Source of the DNA: Pholiota molesta
Lineage: Eukaryota > Basidiomycota > Agaricomycetes > Agaricales > Strophariaceae
Assembly (NCBI GenBank): GCA_014925825.1
Contig: JACGCK010000119.1
Coordinates: 1-64,000 of the forward strand
Length of the DNA stretch: 64,000 nucleotides
Direction: 5' to 3'
The notes under the pieces were generated by a model. The model worked only from the letters and a program-made list of their open reading frames with translations, had not been told where the DNA came from and searched no databases. Position numbers and translations under genes: made by a program. Shown here in pieces: positions 31,794 through 43,060 of the stretch (the stretch's first letter is position 1; every line of letters starts with the position of its first letter).

Positions 31794-33257
31794 TTACCAG
31801 CCCCATGCAGCACGCCCCACCTGAACAGGTCCTTCCTCTCCGAATCTGACAACCACCTCATCTTTGACAAATTTTCGAGCTTCCCATACCAACAGACTCC
31901 TATCGGGATGTTCGGCCAGAAGATCGATTGCCTCCGAGTCCGATGTGTGAATTCTAGACGATACGAAGGTGATCTCCCGGATGGCGCTTGCCGGGTTTTT
32001 GAAATCAAAATGAAGCCAGTGGGTGGAGGCAAAAATAATATCGACAAACTGAAATACACTATGCCGTTGGAGTGGAGTCTCCATCACAAAGATAAGATGT
32101 CCGAGTCGCGGAGCGCACTCGTGGAGGGTGATAATGTTGTTTCGGATCGGTTCATAGAATTCTGCGTCGGCGCGGTGCCTCTGGCCTCCGAGAAAGCAGG
32201 TGCCCAGTGAGAGCGTCGTGATCGCAGGCGCGGACATGAGCGCAGAATGAAGCTCAGTGAGGGTGGTAGCGCTATACCATGTCCTCGCCCGAGACTTGAG
32301 AGACAGCGTGCGTAATACGGGCAGCTGGAGATTATCGAAGGCGGCTTTGAGCGGGTATTGGCCCGAAAGTTGCAAGTGTTGGGCAGCGTCGATGTGAAGC
32401 ACTGTAAGGCACGGTAGTGTTGTTATGGACGGGCGGGTATAGTTTGCGACATCTCTGTCCTGGAAGTTGAGGCGAAAAGAGCCAGATTGTAGAGCGCGTA
32501 GGGATCGAATAAAGGAAAACCAAGTGTCTAGACGTAGAACCATCGTACACGTGGAAAGATGAGTTAATATAGACCAGTTGCTGAGAGGACCTTCGAATTC
32601 CGGGGCGCGAAATTTGGCGTTCTCGATAGCGATACATCGCAGTGTCGACGTCTGGGTAACCACAGACTGCAGATATTGACTATATATCAAAAGCCCACCA
32701 GATTCCAATACAGACATCCATGTAGCGACGACGGTATGCGCCTTGGGGTGCGTCGCAACCACATATCCCGCTTCCATGCGCCGTTGGACAAGATACCGAT
32801 AGAGCCGCCCGACGCTGATGTACTGTGCCGAGGACATCAGCTCTAGAAGGAATTCGCAGGTAGCCTCTGAGAGCCTGCCCTTCCGATAAGCTCCATCCTT
32901 CCATCGCAGCTCAATCTGGAGGTACGGCGCCATGTCACGCAGATTGCGCCTCCACCACCTCAGCCACTCCACGCGACGCGCGAACAGTTCCGGGTCGCCG
33001 GTGTACAGACGTCCATTCTGGTGCCAGCTGAGAGGAAGCTCGAGACGAAGGTGGGACCAGAAAGCAGGGATGTCGAGCACCACCGCCCGCCAGGAGGCAC
33101 ACACGTGGCAGAGCAACATCGGAGCGATCTTGGTATTTGGCTGCATGAGGACGTGCGCAGACGAGTGGTCGACACAGCGGGAGAAGATATCGCAGAGGAT
33201 TTCCGTGGGGAGTTCGTTGGCAGGGCATCGCGACTGACTGGACTCGTTCAGCATCAT
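31794..33257 (-). CDS. F-box/LRR-like protein
   Basis: Intact single-exon gene, 487 aa, starting MMLNESSQSRCPANELPTEI. F-box at residues about 14-72 (LPTEILCDIFSRCVDHSSAH, then MLLCHVCASWRAVVLDIPAF), leucine-rich region (GPLSNWSILTHLSTC, LPVLRTLSLKSR, ITTLSLGTCFLGG) and the tail VQVGRAAWGW. An upstream in-frame ATG at 33305 would add 16 residues, but that stretch aligns with untranslated leader of the 10488-11948 paralogue and the promoter element spacing favours 33257. Expected to be an SCF adaptor. Immediately upstream lies a striking palindrome array (33396-33680). Confidence 0.85.
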   Translation of the reverse strand: MMLNESSQSRCPANELPTEILCDIFSRCVDHSSAHVLMQPNTKIAPMLLCHVCASWRAVVLDIPAFWSHLRLELPLSWHQNGRLYTGDPELFARRVEWLRWWRRNLRDMAPYLQIELRWKDGAYRKGRLSEATCEFLLELMSSAQYISVGRLYRYLVQRRMEAGYVVATHPKAHTVVATWMSVLESGGLLIYSQYLQSVVTQTSTLRCIAIENAKFRAPEFEGPLSNWSILTHLSTCTMVLRLDTWFSFIRSLRALQSGSFRLNFQDRDVANYTRPSITTLPCLTVLHIDAAQHLQLSGQYPLKAAFDNLQLPVLRTLSLKSRARTWYSATTLTELHSALMSAPAITTLSLGTCFLGGQRHRADAEFYEPIRNNIITLHECAPRLGHLIFVMETPLQRHSVFQFVDIIFASTHWLHFDFKNPASAIREITFVSSRIHTSDSEAIDLLAEHPDRSLLVWEARKFVKDEVVVRFGEEGPVQVGRAAWGW

Positions 33258-33324
33258 GGAATGGATAGGGAGGGACGTTGAAGGAAAGAGACAACTGCGT
33301 GCCATCTACATGATCAATTGTCAA

Positions 33325-33355
33325 GTGAAAGCGGACTCCTAAATATTAAACTCCG
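33325..33355 (-). promoter_or_regulatory. Conserved F-box family promoter/leader element
   Basis: Gene-orientation reading CGGAGTTTAATATTTAGG followed by AGTCCGCTTTCAC, about 67 bp before the chosen start codon, the same distance as in the 6717-8165 gene. Confidence 0.6.
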
Positions 33356-33395
33356 TACTAGCGTCTATGGCACATATATTGTGCAAATATTATTT

Positions 33396-33680
33396 TACAC
33401 ATGTCACACTGTTTTCGCACAAGTTTCCACACCTTTTACACATGTAAAAACCTTCACGGAAATAATTTACACATGTTGAAACATTGGTATGATATTTCTA
33501 CACATGTCAAAAAACCACAGAATTTTTTTTACACATGTTGATGCGATGCTTCCTACACATGTTCAAGTGCTAATAAAAATCTACACATGTTAACTCAACA
33601 AGCCTTTTCTTATTACACATGTCAAAGTCAACAAGCTATTTCTATGCATGTTCATACTAGTGTCCTTTTTCTACACATGT
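33396..33680. repeat. Phased array of ten TACACATGT-type sites
   Basis: Nine copies of TACACATGT and one variant (TATGCATGT) start at 33396, 33437, 33468, 33499, 33530, 33554, 33582, 33614, 33643 and 33672, all in one orientation. Four successive starts are exactly 31 bp apart and the others mostly 24-32 bp. Intervening DNA is AT-rich and not conserved. Each site contains the palindrome ACATGT. It lies 0.1-0.4 kb upstream of the minus-strand F-box gene. It could be a transcription-factor array or the subterminal region of an otherwise lost MITE. Confidence 0.75.
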
Positions 33681-33689
33681 CGATGATAT

Positions 33690-34955
33690 TTTATTCAATA
33701 AGTATAAGTCGGACTCGAGTTGGACTGTCAGACGCGCGCGCCGGGCACTGGTTGATTGATCGATTATCACCTGATATAAAGCTTAATCAATGACATTGTC
33801 AACATTCAAGCTTGATTCAAGCTGTTCAACCGGGCTAAGTACCTCATGGGCCCCGGTCAGGAAGACAACTGTAACGGACCTGAAGGTGCAGGACCGTTAT
33901 CCTGATCGGGCAGGCCGTATGCTTCGAGTGTTGACTCTTAGGTGCCGTCTGTACCTCCTAGCGCTGCTTGCGCCATCCGCACTTCAAATGCCAACACCCT
34001 ATCGTGCATCCCCGCTCTACGTTTTTCGGCGCCTGTGATGGTCGCCTGGACCCCTTTCATACCATTGCCTTCTGCATGCACAAAGCGCGCTGCGATCAGC
34101 GCAGGCTGCAGCGCCTGCTACGCCTGATGCTGACTGGATCCCCCACCTCTGCAGCCCTCATCGCGACAACAACGAACATGGAGATGGCCGCGCTAGGCTC
34201 ATCCGTACATCCTGTCCTACCTCTGTTCGGCTCCAACACACGCCAGCGAGCGTGAACAGCCATCCGGAACTCCCAAGTTAAATACTTTTCTCAGTACCCA
34301 CATCCTCCATGCCAGCGACGAATGAATCTCGCACTCATCCGAGTTCACTCCAATCGCGCCGCGTGCAGAATTCGCCCCACCCATCGACCTCCATCGGCTT
34401 CCTTTACATCCACATCTACGAGGAGCATGCCGCATGCTTGTTCCTACCCAGGCCGACCAGATGGACATCCCGCGCGGCACTGACACCTTCGGGTCCACTC
34501 GAATGCGACCGAGCCCGTTCCTCATTTCTTTTGTTCATGTCGCCCAATGCAATCGACCACGCGTACCTCCAGGTTCCAGCGCATATGCTTACTCGTTGGC
34601 ATCAAACCTCTTCGGCTGGTGCCGTCCATGTCCTGCACTCAACCTCTTCCCCAGACACTGTTGACGAAAAACATGCATGTTGCGCCTGCCCAGGCGCAGC
34701 CCGCCCCACCCAGCTCTCCAGCTCGCCATCCCTCGACTCACCAGCGCCTTCGCGTCGGTGTCGACTACAACTAAAGCGCCATCGAAAAGGCACGGACCAG
34801 TTCCGAGCCTGGATAGTGCTGTTCATCAGGCCCCACCGCATTGAGTTTTTCCTACGCGAGATTCCATCGACGCCATGCTCAGGCACGTTACCAATCACAG
34901 CTGAGAGTTAGTGCGACGAAGTATGTTTCATCGGTGCGTACACTTCGGAAGTGTT
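33690..34955. other. Intergenic region, no supported gene
   Basis: A 200-codon plus-strand frame at 34309-34911 and overlapping frames in the same DNA are Pro/Ser/Arg/His-rich, without motif, splice pattern or paralogue in the window. I regard them as chance openness in GC-rich DNA or a very old relic. Confidence 0.35.
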
Positions 34956-35861
34956 TAGTGATCTGAGGTCCGGTTACAAGACTGGAAAAAGACCGGAAAA
35001 AAACCGGACCTTAACCGAAGTGGACCGAAAATAGATTGGACCGATCAAGACCGCAACCGCGGTCCGGTCTGCGGTCTATCATAATTCTAAAGATCAAAAA
35101 GACCGACGAAAACCGGTTAGGACCGGTTTCAACCGGTCTTTTAACAAGATTTTTTGTGACGTTGTAGAGCACTAAAATACCTTTTAAACGATACCAAAAT
35201 CATAATTTTAGCATGAGAAATAACAAAGATATTAATAGTTTGCGATAAAATCGTTATTTTGGGCGCTTAAAAACGCGTTTGCCTGCGATTCAATCATTAA
35301 ACGTTCGCACCTTTTGAAAAGTTGCGCATAAATAGGCGACATGTATATCTACAGAACATATTTTAAATTTTATTAATTGAACAAGATCTGATTATGCTAT
35401 AATAAGATCAATATTTTCTACTTGACTTCACTATTAACAAGACGCTTTTGCCAACGTTTCATTGGTTAAAAAAGCTAGCCTTTCACAAACCAGGGTCAAA
35501 GTATAACATTAAAATACCTATCTAACAAGCCCTTATACATAATATTCCACTAAGAACTCATTGAGATATGGGCAAATGCGCACAGGCAGTCCAATTTCTA
35601 CTATTAAAATAGTTTCTACAGGTAAAATCAATTTTAATTTGGCCCATAGACCGGTCTACAACCAGTCCTCAACCAGTCTTTAATAGGACCAGTTGAGGAC
35701 CGGTTTTATGCGGTTTATAAACCGCACAAGACCAACGTAGACCGGTTTATGTCGGTCTTGTGCGGTTTTTTGCAGTCTTTAAACCGTGGTTAACCGGTTG
35801 CGGTCTCGGTCCATGGCACTTAGGGCCAAAAGACCGGACCGGACCGGACCTCAGATCACTA
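34956..35861. mobile_element. MITE-like element sharing its core with element 1
   Basis: Perfect 19-bp terminal inverted repeats, tagtgatctgaggtccggt, bound a ~900-bp non-coding element. Both subterminal zones are saturated with palindromic GACCGGT/AACCGGTT/GGTCCGG words. The AT-rich core (about 35150-35430) aligns with the core of the element at 5849-6584 (shared strings include gcactaaaa, tagcatg, ttgcgcataa, ttgaacaagatctgat). No convincing target-site duplication was found outside the 19-bp repeats. Confidence 0.75.
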
Positions 35862-35997
35862 CCTGGGACCTCACGGCCTCAGACCTGTCATTCAGTATCT
35901 GTTTCAAACTCACACGTCGATCATTGATCTCTTCAGAAAGGGGCTGATCTCATCGTTGCTCGTTTCTCAATGCATTGACAAACTGAACATCATTGCC

Positions 35998-37262
35998 ATG
36001 CCCTCTCTAACGCTTCTGTTGGCATTTCGCCGTGTTATTCCAAGAGGATCATTCGACCCTGAGGGAATCACAGAGTTTCAAGAAGGACTGAAGAAAAAGA
36101 GGCAGTATTTCGGCGTATGTTTTTTTCCTTGTATCTTTATCGATGTTACTCATTCCTTCTTTTGTAGACTGCGGAATCAAAGGATCAACTCAGTGTTCTG
36201 AAACTTCGCCTGGCCTTCGATAGTGTTGACATGTTCCGTGCAGCACTCTTCGAGGATTTCGGGTCTCTTACGGACCATACAGAGATGCTTAACTCCAAGT
36301 TACTTATAGGATCAGATGGTCTTGATGGTCTCTTGTCAATAATTGAGCAAGTCGTTGATTCCTTCCCAATTGAAGATGTTCGCTACCTTGATTTTATGAA
36401 TCTATTCTCCACATTCAGTAGCGCCATCTCCAAGAAGATTCTCAACTTTTCGAAGGTATGTTCAATATTTTATTATTGACTGACAGACGTGTAACTAATG
36501 TATGTTCTTCCTCAGAGTGCTGGAAAGAAAAAGGGTTTCGACGATTTTACCACGGTAAATTTGATTATATTTTTCCTATCCGGAGCCGGCACTTATTCGA
36601 TTTGTAATAGAGCGATGGTCAGAGAGGAAGGAAAGGGTATAATACACGAAGTGGAAAACAGACTAAGGATGAGTCGGATACAGTAAACTTGTAATATCCA
36701 CAGCCTAACTATTTGTCGTCATTGCCTCTGACGGAGTGATCAATAGATCTGAACCGTCCTCAAATGCTGAGTCGTCGCCTCATTCAGCTCCCTCAGTTTT
36801 TGAATATGAACCTTGTAAGCGTGTCAAAATTCACCGGTTGTCTTGTCGGATTCTTATAGAAATATATCAGCCCCAGACGAGAAGTCTAAGTTCGATGAAA
36901 AGTCCAAGTTCGAGAAGAAAGAAGCCAGAGATTTATCTGACAAAGTTGAATCTGAGTCGGATGATCTACCTACTATGGAGGAGTTTTTGGAAGAACTCAA
37001 TCCACCTCGCCAGAGGCCCCGTACCGAATATCCTCCAACTCGAAAATCTCGTGAATACACTTCGAAAACTCCGCCGGCTCCAAAGCCTGAACCTCCACCA
37101 CGCCCACAGCCTTGTCCTCGTCCTAAAAAGGCTCAACCACCACCACCACCGCCATCCGTCGTTCCACTTACAACCTTCGAACGTCTGATGAGTATGAATC
37201 TCAATGCTGTGATGCGTGAAATCGTCCAAGCATACCCAGATCATCAGGAAAAACACTTTTGA
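35998..37262 (+). CDS. Plavaka-locus companion protein, 6 exons
   Basis: Exons 35998-36114, 36168-36455, 36516-36554, 36611-36690, 36747-36814 and 36871-37262 join in phase to 327 aa, starting MPSLTLLLAFRRVIPRGSFD. The N-terminal ~130 residues look like a helical domain. The middle is basic then acidic and Ser-rich (KGYNTRSGKQTKDESDTVNL, then SEPSSNAESS). The C-terminus is proline-rich (PKPEPPPRPQPCPRPKK) and ends VQAYPDHQEKHF. I recognise no known domain. It is convergent with the Plavaka transposase, ending about 250 bp from its stop, so it is likely a transposon-encoded accessory protein. It could equally be a host gene flanking the insertion. The first ATG of the open frame was used. Confidence 0.55.
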
Positions 37263-37512
37263 TTGCGGCTAGCTTTAGGACAGTCACCTGATGGTCACAT
37301 GTTACAGGGCTTCTTCGGTACTCTAAGCTTCACTAGGTTGCCCCATCAGATGCTAACACGTCACAGGGCTTCTTTGGCACTCTAAGTCGCACTGGGCTGC
37401 TCTGGGACTCCCTGACCATTCCTAAGGTGCTCTGGTTTCCATACTCTATTTTGTATATAAATGTGTTTATATAGTAAATTATTACTACTAAATAGCAACA
37501 AAATAGCAAGAA
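37263..37512. other. Convergent intergenic spacer with short repeats
   Basis: Two copies of acagggcttctt(c/t)gg followed by (t/c)actctaag (about 37305 and 37366) and a ctgctctggga word. The latter resembles the ctgctctgggatatcc minisatellite at 56590-56765, beyond the second mobile-associated gene block. Confidence 0.4.
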
Positions 37513-40500
37513 CTAATATATCGTCTGATAGGAGTAATGATTAAGCCAATTATTGACCAAGAACGAATGACACTTGTCTAAAATATTGCTGGAATTTAGT
37601 TCACCGGAATTGAGCTCTCGTTCATGTCCTTCAAAGATAGGAAACAGCATACAACTTTGGCGAATAGAAGAAAGTGGAATAATAGCACCTTGAACACGTC
37701 CTTGACTGTCTTTGGCTTTTGATATTTTGTACATTCCATGTTTTCGATCAGCGATTAGAGACTGTCGGGTGTACCATTCAACATACGCCAAAGGACCTTT
37801 AGGCCATTTTGATGGAGCATGTATCTGACTACCAGGAAGGTTGATAGACTTTGGAAGAGAAAATATGACTTTGACTCTTCCGACTCGTGTACCTATACAA
37901 AGAAATTAGAAGGTAATTTATCTGAATAATATAAATACAGACCTTCCATACCCGTCGCCTCTGCTTTGTCATTGTCTAGCACAATAACGGTGTCAAATCG
38001 ACCTTCTGGGAGTGTTCGTGAAATAGGAGAGGCTCTAACAAGGTCGTTTTCCTCTTCATCATCTTGAAGTGACACAGGATGAAAGCGGAACATGTTGTAT
38101 ACGTCAACATGGGAGATGGGTAAAGGTGTTGAGTCTAATGTTTGGTTAGGTATGGATCCCGTATCGAGAAAAGAATTGAAAAACTGTCTAAGGTGACGGC
38201 TGAAATATGGGGCTTTATGAAGATTTTCGATCAGAGTGATCGGTCGCTGAGGATAATTTGGGGCTTTAGCAATAGATATGGGTAATTTTTGGCGAAGACC
38301 TTTTGGAGTAGTGTGTTGATTCTCAGAACTAGAAGTAACAATATTATTCAAGTAGGTGATTTTCTCTTGACGTGAAAGCCATCGGACCATTTGTGGAAAT
38401 TCATCGCGTTGATTTGTAGCTCGCCATCCATTCTTGGCAAAGTCGATATGAAGACGCTCGAACATCTCTGTGTTGTAGTTATCGGTGGTTCCAAATAGCT
38501 CTATGGATTCGACGTAGTGAAGGAGGGAGTGAATTTTAGGAAGATTGAAATGTGAACGAGCTTCGACAGTGATAAAAAACTGTTTGTGCTCGTGAAAGTC
38601 CTTGAGCGCATTTTTCATGTAATCAAGTGTCTCGGTGCTATGTGTCGAATACTGTGCAAGATATATGAAGTCCAAAAGCGCCTTTACAGCTTGGATTCCG
38701 GGTGAAGGCATTATACCGACAAGGCAGCCTAAAAGAATCTTGGCCATGTTCTTGTGCTCGCTTCCTGATATTTGAGAGAGGGCTGAGATGCCGTTTTTGA
38801 AGTGTCGTAGCCCAAAGCCAGGAGGAAGTGCTCGGATACGTTTATCGATCTCCTTTGCACCAACACAGCTTTGACACCAGGAAACAAGATGCTTGAAGAC
38901 GCCTTGGTAGAGCTGGTGGAGAACATCGGGAGTAATACAGTTATGAATATCTGTATAAGGAAAGCCAGTCCAGAATGGTGAAAATACGCCACCCATAACG
39001 TCGTTTTGCATGCATTCTTTATGGAAGGGGCCCAACTGTTGTTTCGAGTTCTTGAGTGCAGTTTTTATAACTGTTTCAGTCCAATTCTTGTTGCGCTTTT
39101 TGCTTGGTTTTGGATTTTGAAGGTGGTCGCTAGAGCACAGGCACTTTGGACAAGTACCATATTTTGAACACGTCACAAGACACTGTTCTGGGTAGTCGGC
39201 GACATAGCAGGTAAGGATAGGATGTACACGGCGAACATCACCATTACTGCTCTCCATAAGGACACCATCTACGCCTGCTTTCTTGAGTGGCTCTAAGATA
39301 ATTCGCATTGACTCGTGGAAAAGCCGCTGGACTCGAGAGCGATACTCAAGTTCGGAGAGTTGGGAGCGATTGGGCTTGTCGACAGAAAGATATCCAATAA
39401 GAATGCAACCATTCTTGCTAGGCTTTCGATGTATGGCCTTTGGCAGATTTCCAATCGTGAGATATAAGGGATAGGCGGATTTATTGCCAGATAATTTTGT
39501 TAATAGGGTTTTGTCTGTCGCGGCGATAACAGGGGCTACAGTAGCACCCTCAGGTAATTTGCTCTAATAGACCATAAAACATAAGCTTATCAACTATGTG
39601 ATGAACACGAAGAGAAAACATACCTGTAATACTTGCCACCACTTTCCTGAATACATTTCGGAAAATATGCGTGACTGGCCCGGTTGCGATTTGTCGGAAT
39701 AAATTTTCTTTGGTGAATAGACCAAATGTTCAGCATTTGCGGGGTCTCTCCATAGACTCCGAATGGCCTCAATAGGGTCTCTATATCGTATTGTGAATTT
39801 TTCTTCTGGGCGATCATCGAAGCTGAGAACTTCGGTTTTCCAATCCCCAGCGCGGTCTGGGAGCGAATCAACCTTTTGATACATGGCACGAACGTTGTGG
39901 AAAGATAGGCCAAGCTTTTCAGTAACCTATAAAGGCATAAGATTTAGACATCAGACAACGAATAACAAAATATAGCGGCTTACCCCAGGAATAGATAAAA
40001 ACCGATTAAACGCCTTCTGACCAGGCCCATTTTTTACCGCCCATTCTGCAACCCTCCAATCAAGCTCAGACGTAAAGGGATGATAGGGAGATTTGTCTTT
40101 TGTTCCGTCTTCCATTTCAGTATCGCCATCCCTGTCACATGTTTCCATTCTATCGTTTGGGTTCATATCGCTGGAAGGCTGTTTGAAGAAAACTCTGCCT
40201 GCTGTTGGGTGTTCGACAACAAAGCGTGTATCATCTTCGTCATCCAGTGCACGGTAGAGGTTTGGATTGTTCCAGTTCTGCGACCTAGCAGCTTGTGTTG
40301 CTGGTCCAGGGCCAGCTTGACCTTCCTGTGGTATATGAGCTTCTGGCGGCAAGAGCACAAATTCGTCGCGCTCAATATCATGTGAAGGATCAGGATCATC
40401 GTCGTTGGTGTCTTCAAAGGGTGGAGGCCAAACAAGAGGGTCATCTAAAAAAGTGGCGGGCTCTGTTGAATCGGCTGAGACGTTGGATTGTTCTATCACA

Positions 40501-40640
40501 GTGAGTTCGCGGTTTTTGCCCTTCCGATACCATTTGCATGACTTTGCGGCAGAAAGATGGCAATTTAGGCCTTGAGCAGTGGGGAATGTTTTGGAGCAAG
40601 CAGGGCACTCGATGATAGTGTCATCAAAATAGCGAGGCAT
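37513..40640 (-). CDS. Plavaka-type transposase (KDZ-related)
   Basis: Four exons (40640-39984, 39926-39624, 39563-37943, 37892-37513) join in phase to 986 aa. An N-terminal C2H2-like finger (CPACSKTFPTAQGLNCHLSA; C12, C15, H28) precedes an acidic linker. The catalytic region has the family signatures: SKLPEGATVAPVIAATDKT with a candidate catalytic Asp near 337, a CPKC knuckle, PDVLHQLYQGVFKHLV near 531-546 with a second Asp, and YNTEMFERLHIDFAKNGWRA near 682-701 with candidate Glu. This is an RNase-H-fold DDE cut-and-paste transposase of the Plavaka family, expected to act on terminal inverted repeats I could not locate. The reading frame is uninterrupted, so it may be active. Catalytic residue assignment is from memory of the family. 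Confidence 0.85.
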
Positions 40641-40829
40641 ATTATTGCAGTGGAAACGTCGTCAAGGGAGTAATTGTGATAAGTGGTTGAAATAAAGAAT
40701 GGATTTCGTACTAGCATTCTATCACCGTCTCTATTTACATCTGTGGATTTCCAGATAATTATAAGCTGAAATCTAAACCATATTTCCCTGTCATGTCAAT
40801 GAGTATAGAATTCCACATAGACGCGGAGA

Positions 40830-41696
40830 TTAGCAGGCAAACTTACTATAGACCCTCTTCAATGCTTTCCATTCTTTTACGATATGACTATGTTCTTCAT
40901 CGCATCGTTTAAGAGCCTTGATAACCTTTTTTGACCTTCCATTTACTAGTAGAGACTTGTGAGAGAGGTTTTTGCGTTTGAAACGGAAGTGGAGGTGCTT
41001 GCTAAATATTAATGTGAAATGTTTCCAGAGGGTTCGTATTCCTTGCTGGTCCAAGTTTGGGTATTTGTGGACAGTCGGCTTGAGTTCAAGGCCTGGCGCA
41101 AGGATTGAGATTGTGCGTTGAGGCTGGCTGAAGTAAGATAGATGAGGTGACGGAAGCAGCTGGGAACAACGCTGGGATAATCTTGCCAGCGGCTGTCATA
41201 AATATATTAGAGTCTAAATTCATCGAAATAAAATGAACAGAACCTTACAGATGAAGGAAATTCACGGTTCACACGAGGTGGGGCTCTGTTGCGGGCAATG
41301 TAGTATTTGGACATGCTTGAGAAATCCCAAGGTTTTGGTGATAGTATTTTCCTTGTCGACGTACTCATCTAGAAATAGACATAAGCATGGCGCCTAGGAA
41401 TTATAAATTAAACTACTTAGACAGACCGTGAGTGACAGATCTTCAGAGGGCGCTATTGGCGTGGAAGGTATGTGTTTTGGGAGAGGATACCCTTCGGGTG
41501 GACAGTCTGAGGGTAGACTTGGTGGTGGACTTGGACTCTGAGTCTTGCCGCCCTTTGGACTTTCTATAGGCATAGCTAACTGCCAGATAATATACTTACT
41601 TGGTCAATATTTCAGAAAGTTAGAACAATAACTCACTTCTATTTCCTCATCAACGGATGTTGGTATTATCGTTGGAGAAAATACCGGTTTCTGCAT
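40830..41696 (-). CDS. Small basic protein gene upstream of the Plavaka transposase
   Basis: Exons 41696-41637, 41579-41427, 41368-41249 and 41192-40830 join in phase to 231 aa, starting MQKPVFSPTIIPTSVDEEIE. The N-terminal half is Pro/Ser-rich (KTQSPSPPPSLPSDCPPEGY). The C-terminal ~110 residues are strongly basic with a helical look (KHLHFRFKRKNLSHKSLL, then KKVIKALKRCDEEHSHIV), ending VYSKFAC. No known domain recognised. It lies on the same strand as, and 190 bp upstream of, the transposase, and all introns are 47-58 bp, so it is probably a second transposon-encoded factor, perhaps DNA-binding. Individual splice choices are unverified. Confidence 0.55.
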
Positions 41697-41870
41697 TGCT
41701 GCCTTAGTGCTAGATCCAAGTTGAACTTAGTGTTGTCGACAACGTTGTAGGTTACACGTGACTTACTACATGTGACTTATTCTGTTGATCGTTGATGATT
41801 CTCTGGCACGTCGCATTTATCACATTGCATGTGCTAACACGACACGACTTTTGTTTAGATGGAATGTGGG

Positions 41871-41925
41871 ACATGGATTGTGGGAGAGCGGATCCAGCTT
41901 GGATCCGCTCTCCCACAATCCATGT
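41871..41925. repeat. Perfect 26-bp-arm hairpin
   Basis: Arms 41871-41896 and 41900-41925 are exact reverse complements (acatggattgtgggagagcg plus gatcca) around the loop gct. It lies about 175 bp beyond the start of the last Plavaka-locus gene. It could be a head-to-head pair of transposon ends, a minimal MITE or a terminator-like structure. Confidence 0.8.
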
Positions 41926-42099
41926 AGACCCTGACACCTGAAGTCCGATCAGGCAAGTATGAATCGTTATCATCTTTCAATATCTTGAGCTCACCCATGT
42001 CCTTTAGATTGTGACCAACCCAAATCAAATCCTTTTCGCCCAAGTACAATGATCGGACCGCGTGAGTAGTTTCCTTTCTTTCCTCTCAACATAATTCAC

Positions 42100-43060
42100 T
42101 AATTCATGACACCAGATAGCTGCTCTGATCGTCTCGCCCTCCTTAAAGAAGTCGCCGGCACAAAGGTCTACGAGCAGCACTGCAGTGAATGCCGCCGTCA
42201 TTCCATCCCGTTCCCTCCACCAACCACCACGCAAGCCGGCCCCATTTCGATGACCACACTGTTTTCGAATGGCCTTCCATCCTCCACCCCCCATCCTTCC
42301 AAAGCTGATGCCGCCGATTTCGAACCAGATAAAGGCCGTTGTCACCCCAGAGGAACGAAAGCGGCTCGATATCGAGTACAAGGCCGCGATGGCCAGCATT
42401 AAGCAGCTGGCCAACGACCATTATCAGGCCGAACTGGAGAAGGAGCGCAATCAATGGCGGTGGATAGCGGGGGAACCTATGTTGCTGGGCTGGTGGTATC
42501 TTGATGGCCATGATCAGCACTATCCAACGAATCAAGAGCCACGTTATCCTGCACAAGACAGTGGTATTCCACGTCCTCCACCTCCAAGAGCACCTTATGG
42601 CGGTGATGATAGGAATTACGTTCCTCCAGCCAGTGCGCCTCCTGGTTCTCGCCCATCTTCCTCATGTCCTTACGAAGATCGAGACTACCACACCCACTGC
42701 CTGCTGTTCGTTCTCCGGTGCCTCCACAATCGCCTTACGGTGATAACTACGATAATTCATATGGACCACCTCCCGCGCGGCATGTCAACACAAAGGCTCT
42801 TCAGTTATGACAATCGCAGGCGCGAAGGTTGGGACAGGCCCGATAGAGAAGGACTTTGGGATGACGATCGAGATCATCGTGATAGAGATCGCGAGCCACC
42901 GTACATTAGAGGCGAGTGAGATCGGGAGCGAGACCGCGAGCACGAGCGCCTTGACTGGGAGCGCAAACGGGAGAGAGAACGCGACCGCGATCCATACCCT
43001 GATGCCCGTGGCGTCAGCGCCATCCGCTCTGCATCTACCTCGACGACGAATGCGGTTTGC
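42100..43060 (+). pseudogene. Decayed gene for an Arg/Asp/Glu-rich low-complexity protein
   Basis: Plus-strand pieces: TPEERKRLDIEYKAAMASIK followed by QLANDHYQAELEKERNQ (42330-42450), a Pro/Tyr-rich stretch (GIPRPPPPRAPYGGDD), then in another frame GDNYDNSYGPPPARHVN (about 42735). A third shift leads into RD/RE repeats (DDDRDHRDRDREPPY, stop at 42917, DRERDREHERLDWERKRERE). Frame changes and the stop mark it as broken. The low-complexity tail resembles RNA-binding or scaffold proteins, but no family is assigned. Its 3' side is cut by the fold-back element. Confidence 0.45.

Noticed and set aside
33396..33680. Regular ~31-bp periodicity suggesting a CRISPR array
   Set aside because: The repeated word is only 9 bp, spacing varies from 24 to 41 bp, the genome is eukaryotic and no cas gene is present.
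34309..34911. A 200-codon plus-strand frame
   Set aside because: Composition is Pro/Ser/Arg/His-rich, three overlapping frames are also open, and there is no paralogue, motif or splice pattern.
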